Assembly: GCA_934149155.1 (NCBI GenBank)
Contig: CAKPDZ010000067.1
Coordinates: 1 to 5,265, forward strand
Direction: 5' to 3'
Source of the DNA: an uncultured Clostridia bacterium
Lineage (GTDB): Bacteria > Bacillota > Clostridia > TANB77 > CAG-508
Length of the DNA: 5,265 nt
The notes beneath the pieces were generated by a model, which saw nothing but the letters and a program-made list of their open reading frames with translations, was not told the origin of the DNA and ran no database searches. Below, piece after piece: positions 3,190 to 5,265 of the stretch (position 1 is the first letter of the stretch; the number at the start of each line of letters is the position of its first letter). The translations under genes were made by a program, and so were the position numbers.

Positions 3190-5265
3190 TTATTCCACCT
3201 CCGTTTCTACATCTTTTTGTAAGTTATCTAATAATAATGCACTTGTTTGTGTTGTACTTAGTAGTTGTTTTATTTCGTCAATTTGATTTTGTAAATCGTC
3301 ATGTTCTGTAGTTGGGTCTTTCTTGTACTCTACATCTATACTTGCTAATTCATCACTTAAAATTATATTTGTTATGTTTTTGTATGTGTATAACTTAGTA
3401 TCTCGTATTATTTTTTGTTCTTCTGTTAGTTCTAAGTTGACAGGTGCTGCTAGTTTATAATATATTGTCACTGGTGTTCCTGCTTCGTATTGTTGTTTTA
3501 AATAATTCAAAAAATCAGTTTTAGTAGTAAATCTATCATCTCTAATGAAAACATTATTACTTCCTTTTTGTCCACAAAATCCATAATTAGATATTTGTTG
3601 CCATGTTTTATTTGGTTGATATAAATAATTACTACATACCATCTCTCCATTGTTAGTATCTTTATCACTTATGAAACCGCCAAAGAAAATGCTCCCATTG
3701 CTGTTGAAATTAGAACCAAATTCTTCTACTCCTGTCAAAATCAACTTCTTCCACTCATGATGTTCTACATCTGCAACATAATCTCCTTCTAGCATTTCTT
3801 GCTGTATTGGCATTATTGCTGTTTGAGATTGATGTTTGACAAAATCGCTTTTGTCAGTATTTACCCATATTTTTATTACTGCATTATTAAATATAGCACT
3901 CTCATTTATCCAGAGAGTTGTTCTTTCTGTATCTTTAGTTAAATTTGTCTGTGAAAAGTTTACACTTGAAATCCATGATCCGGATCCAGTAGGACTAAGA
4001 AATGTATTGTTTATATTTGAACTAGAAATACTTCCACTTATCAGCTCAACTTTTTGATAATATGTGATACCTGCTTTAAATTGTATTTTATCTATATTTA
4101 AACTAAATCCACCTGTTCCATTTATTGTTAATGTTCCATCTTCATTTACTGTTACTCTGCTATCTTGTGCAACATTAAAATCTAGCAAATTACTATTTAC
4201 TACATCTGTTTCTACACTACCCATTCCAAATGGAGAACATGGGGTTGCTACTATTCCTTCTTCAAATTTATAATAATATTTACCTTTTATCGTTTCTGCT
4301 TGTGCTATATAATTTCTTACCGAAACATACCCAATATCTTGATCAGTTATTGTAATTATATCTGTATATATTTCTTTTATTTTTTTCTTATTTTTATCCC
4401 ATGTTTGATACACTAAGTTAGCTATTCTCTCTTTCTTTTCATTGTACAATGAAGCTATATAGCTTTTTCCATATTTAACTTCAATATAATCACTAGTTCT
4501 ATGATTTTGATTAGAACTGTTTGTTGGATCTACTCCCACAGTATTTTTAGAATTATCACATAAGTTTACATTACTTCCTACAGTTTCAATCTCGCTTGGA
4601 TAGTTAGGTGAAGGTGATGCTCCGTATTGTTCGTAAAAAGGTATTGTATCTGATGTATATGTACCTTTTAACAGCATAGGTGTATACGTCCTATCTATTG
4701 TTTCTCCTGAAGATATATAAATACTGTTTACTGTTGTTGTCCATTCTTCATCAAAAGTTCTAGTTGATACACTTGTGTCATTTCTAAACCAACCAATGTT
4801 CTCTACAAACATTCCGTCTTGATATATTGTATATGTTCCAGCAGAATATGTTCTTACTCTTTTATCAATATGAATATTAGTACCTTCAGTTGCAGTTCCT
4901 TTAATATGTACACTTAGAAGTAAATCGTTTTTATCAAATTCCCATGTTACAGTCAGACCATTAAAAACATATGAATTTCCATTCCAAGTAACTCCTGAAT
5001 TTACTGATTTTATAATGTCTTTATTCGTATTTATTAAGTTATACCCTTCTCTAGTATCTTGCCTATGTCCACCTCTTAATTTCCAACTTATTTCTAAATT
5101 AGAACTATCTTCTATATGTATACTATTTCCACTCGCACTAGCACTTGGTATCTGCTCTTTAATTAGCTTGTTTTCAGCCTTTAGAGTTTCATTCTCAGCT
5201 TGAACTTGCTCAACTTTGTTGATTAACTCTTTTGCATTTTGATTGTATTCAGCTAACTTATCAGA
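3190..5265 (-). CDS. Phage tail/receptor-binding protein, N-terminus beyond the window
   Basis: The frame is open from the right window edge to TAA at 3190-3192, giving 691 residues, so the ATG at 4812 is internal and not the start. In the visible part, residues 1-40 form a coiled coil (KVEQVQAENETLKAENKL). Then come beta-rich modules: one from about 47 (SIHIEDSSNLEISWKLRG), one near QYGASPSPNYPSEIETVGSN, and one around EDGTLTINGTGGFSLNIDK. These resemble the carbohydrate-binding-like modules of Firmicute tail tip and baseplate proteins. The segment QQEMLEGDYVADVEHHEWKK, the later PVTIYYKLAAPVNLELTEEQ and the LYTYKNITNI stretch recur in such proteins. A C-terminal coiled coil (DDLQNQIDEIKQLL) probably mediates trimerisation. 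The likely role is host surface recognition at the tail tip. It heads the operon into XkdX, XhlA and endolysin. Confidence 0.85.
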   Translation of the reverse strand, partial: SDKLAEYNQNAKELINKVEQVQAENETLKAENKLIKEQIPSASASGNSIHIEDSSNLEISWKLRGGHRQDTREGYNLINTNKDIIKSVNSGVTWNGNSYVFNGLTVTWEFDKNDLLLSVHIKGTATEGTNIHIDKRVRTYSAGTYTIYQDGMFVENIGWFRNDTSVSTRTFDEEWTTTVNSIYISSGETIDRTYTPMLLKGTYTSDTIPFYEQYGASPSPNYPSEIETVGSNVNLCDNSKNTVGVDPTNSSNQNHRTSDYIEVKYGKSYIASLYNEKKERIANLVYQTWDKNKKKIKEIYTDIITITDQDIGYVSVRNYIAQAETIKGKYYYKFEEGIVATPCSPFGMGSVETDVVNSNLLDFNVAQDSRVTVNEDGTLTINGTGGFSLNIDKIQFKAGITYYQKVELISGSISSSNINNTFLSPTGSGSWISSVNFSQTNLTKDTERTTLWINESAIFNNAVIKIWVNTDKSDFVKHQSQTAIMPIQQEMLEGDYVADVEHHEWKKLILTGVEEFGSNFNSNGSIFFGGFISDKDTNNGEMVCSNYLYQPNKTWQQISNYGFCGQKGSNNVFIRDDRFTTKTDFLNYLKQQYEAGTPVTIYYKLAAPVNLELTEEQKIIRDTKLYTYKNITNIILSDELASIDVEYKKDPTTEHDDLQNQIDEIKQLLSTTQTSALLLDNLQKDVETEVE

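Noticed and set aside
3190..4812. Tail gene starting at the ATG at 4812
   Set aside because: The same frame stays open to the window edge with a coherent coiled coil and beta-rich module, and there is no ribosome site before this ATG.
3836..5203. Plus-strand open frames at 3836-4057, 4064-4273 and 5015-5203
   Set aside because: All are antisense to the well-supported tail gene and lack ribosome sites or recognisable products.

Overview
The window is very AT-rich, and every convincing gene lies on the minus strand. Strong AGGAG-type ribosome sites, T-tailed hairpin terminators, AGA/CGT/CGA arginine codons and the protein families point to a low-GC Firmicute, most likely a clostridium. The content is the late-gene end of an integrated Siphoviridae-like prophage. 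No host genus can be named from the sequence.

Read in the direction of transcription (right to left), the window starts inside a long tail or receptor-binding protein (3190-5265, cut by the window edge). Next come an XkdX-like small tail protein (2986-3189), an XhlA-like coiled-coil/transmembrane lysis protein whose membrane part is in another reading frame (2698-2986), and a membrane-anchored C39-family cysteine peptidase with SH3-type wall-binding repeats, probably the endolysin (1170-2684). These genes touch or nearly touch, so they look like one late operon. It ends at a strong terminator (1128-1166).

Beyond the lysis genes, between about 220 and 1000, lie three small genes, each with its own promoter. 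They are a 58-residue protein of unknown function (767-943), a 66-residue XRE/Cro-type repressor-like protein broken by one extra base (468-669), and a 45-residue basic protein (220-357). The last two are easy to miss. Two identical 17-bp near-palindromes lie in the promoter regions of the repressor gene and of the 45-residue gene, so the repressor may control both.

At the far left (31-80) is the 3' part of a tRNA-Gln(CUG) gene with CCA but no 5' half. This is the usual scar of integration into a tRNA gene and marks the prophage end. Bases 1-30 are probably host DNA. The integrase and an intact tRNA-Gln(CUG) should lie at the other prophage end, beyond the right edge. Turn-spaced direct repeats at 159-177 and 195-214 could be integrase or Xis arm sites.

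The most unusual observation is that two separate genes, the XhlA-like gene and the repressor, both need a +1 shift to give the expected protein. In both, the family-like protein is restored by skipping the C of a CGG codon that follows an A-rich lysine codon. These are the only two in-frame CGG codons I find in the window. Shared homopolymer indels or sequencing errors are the plain alternative.
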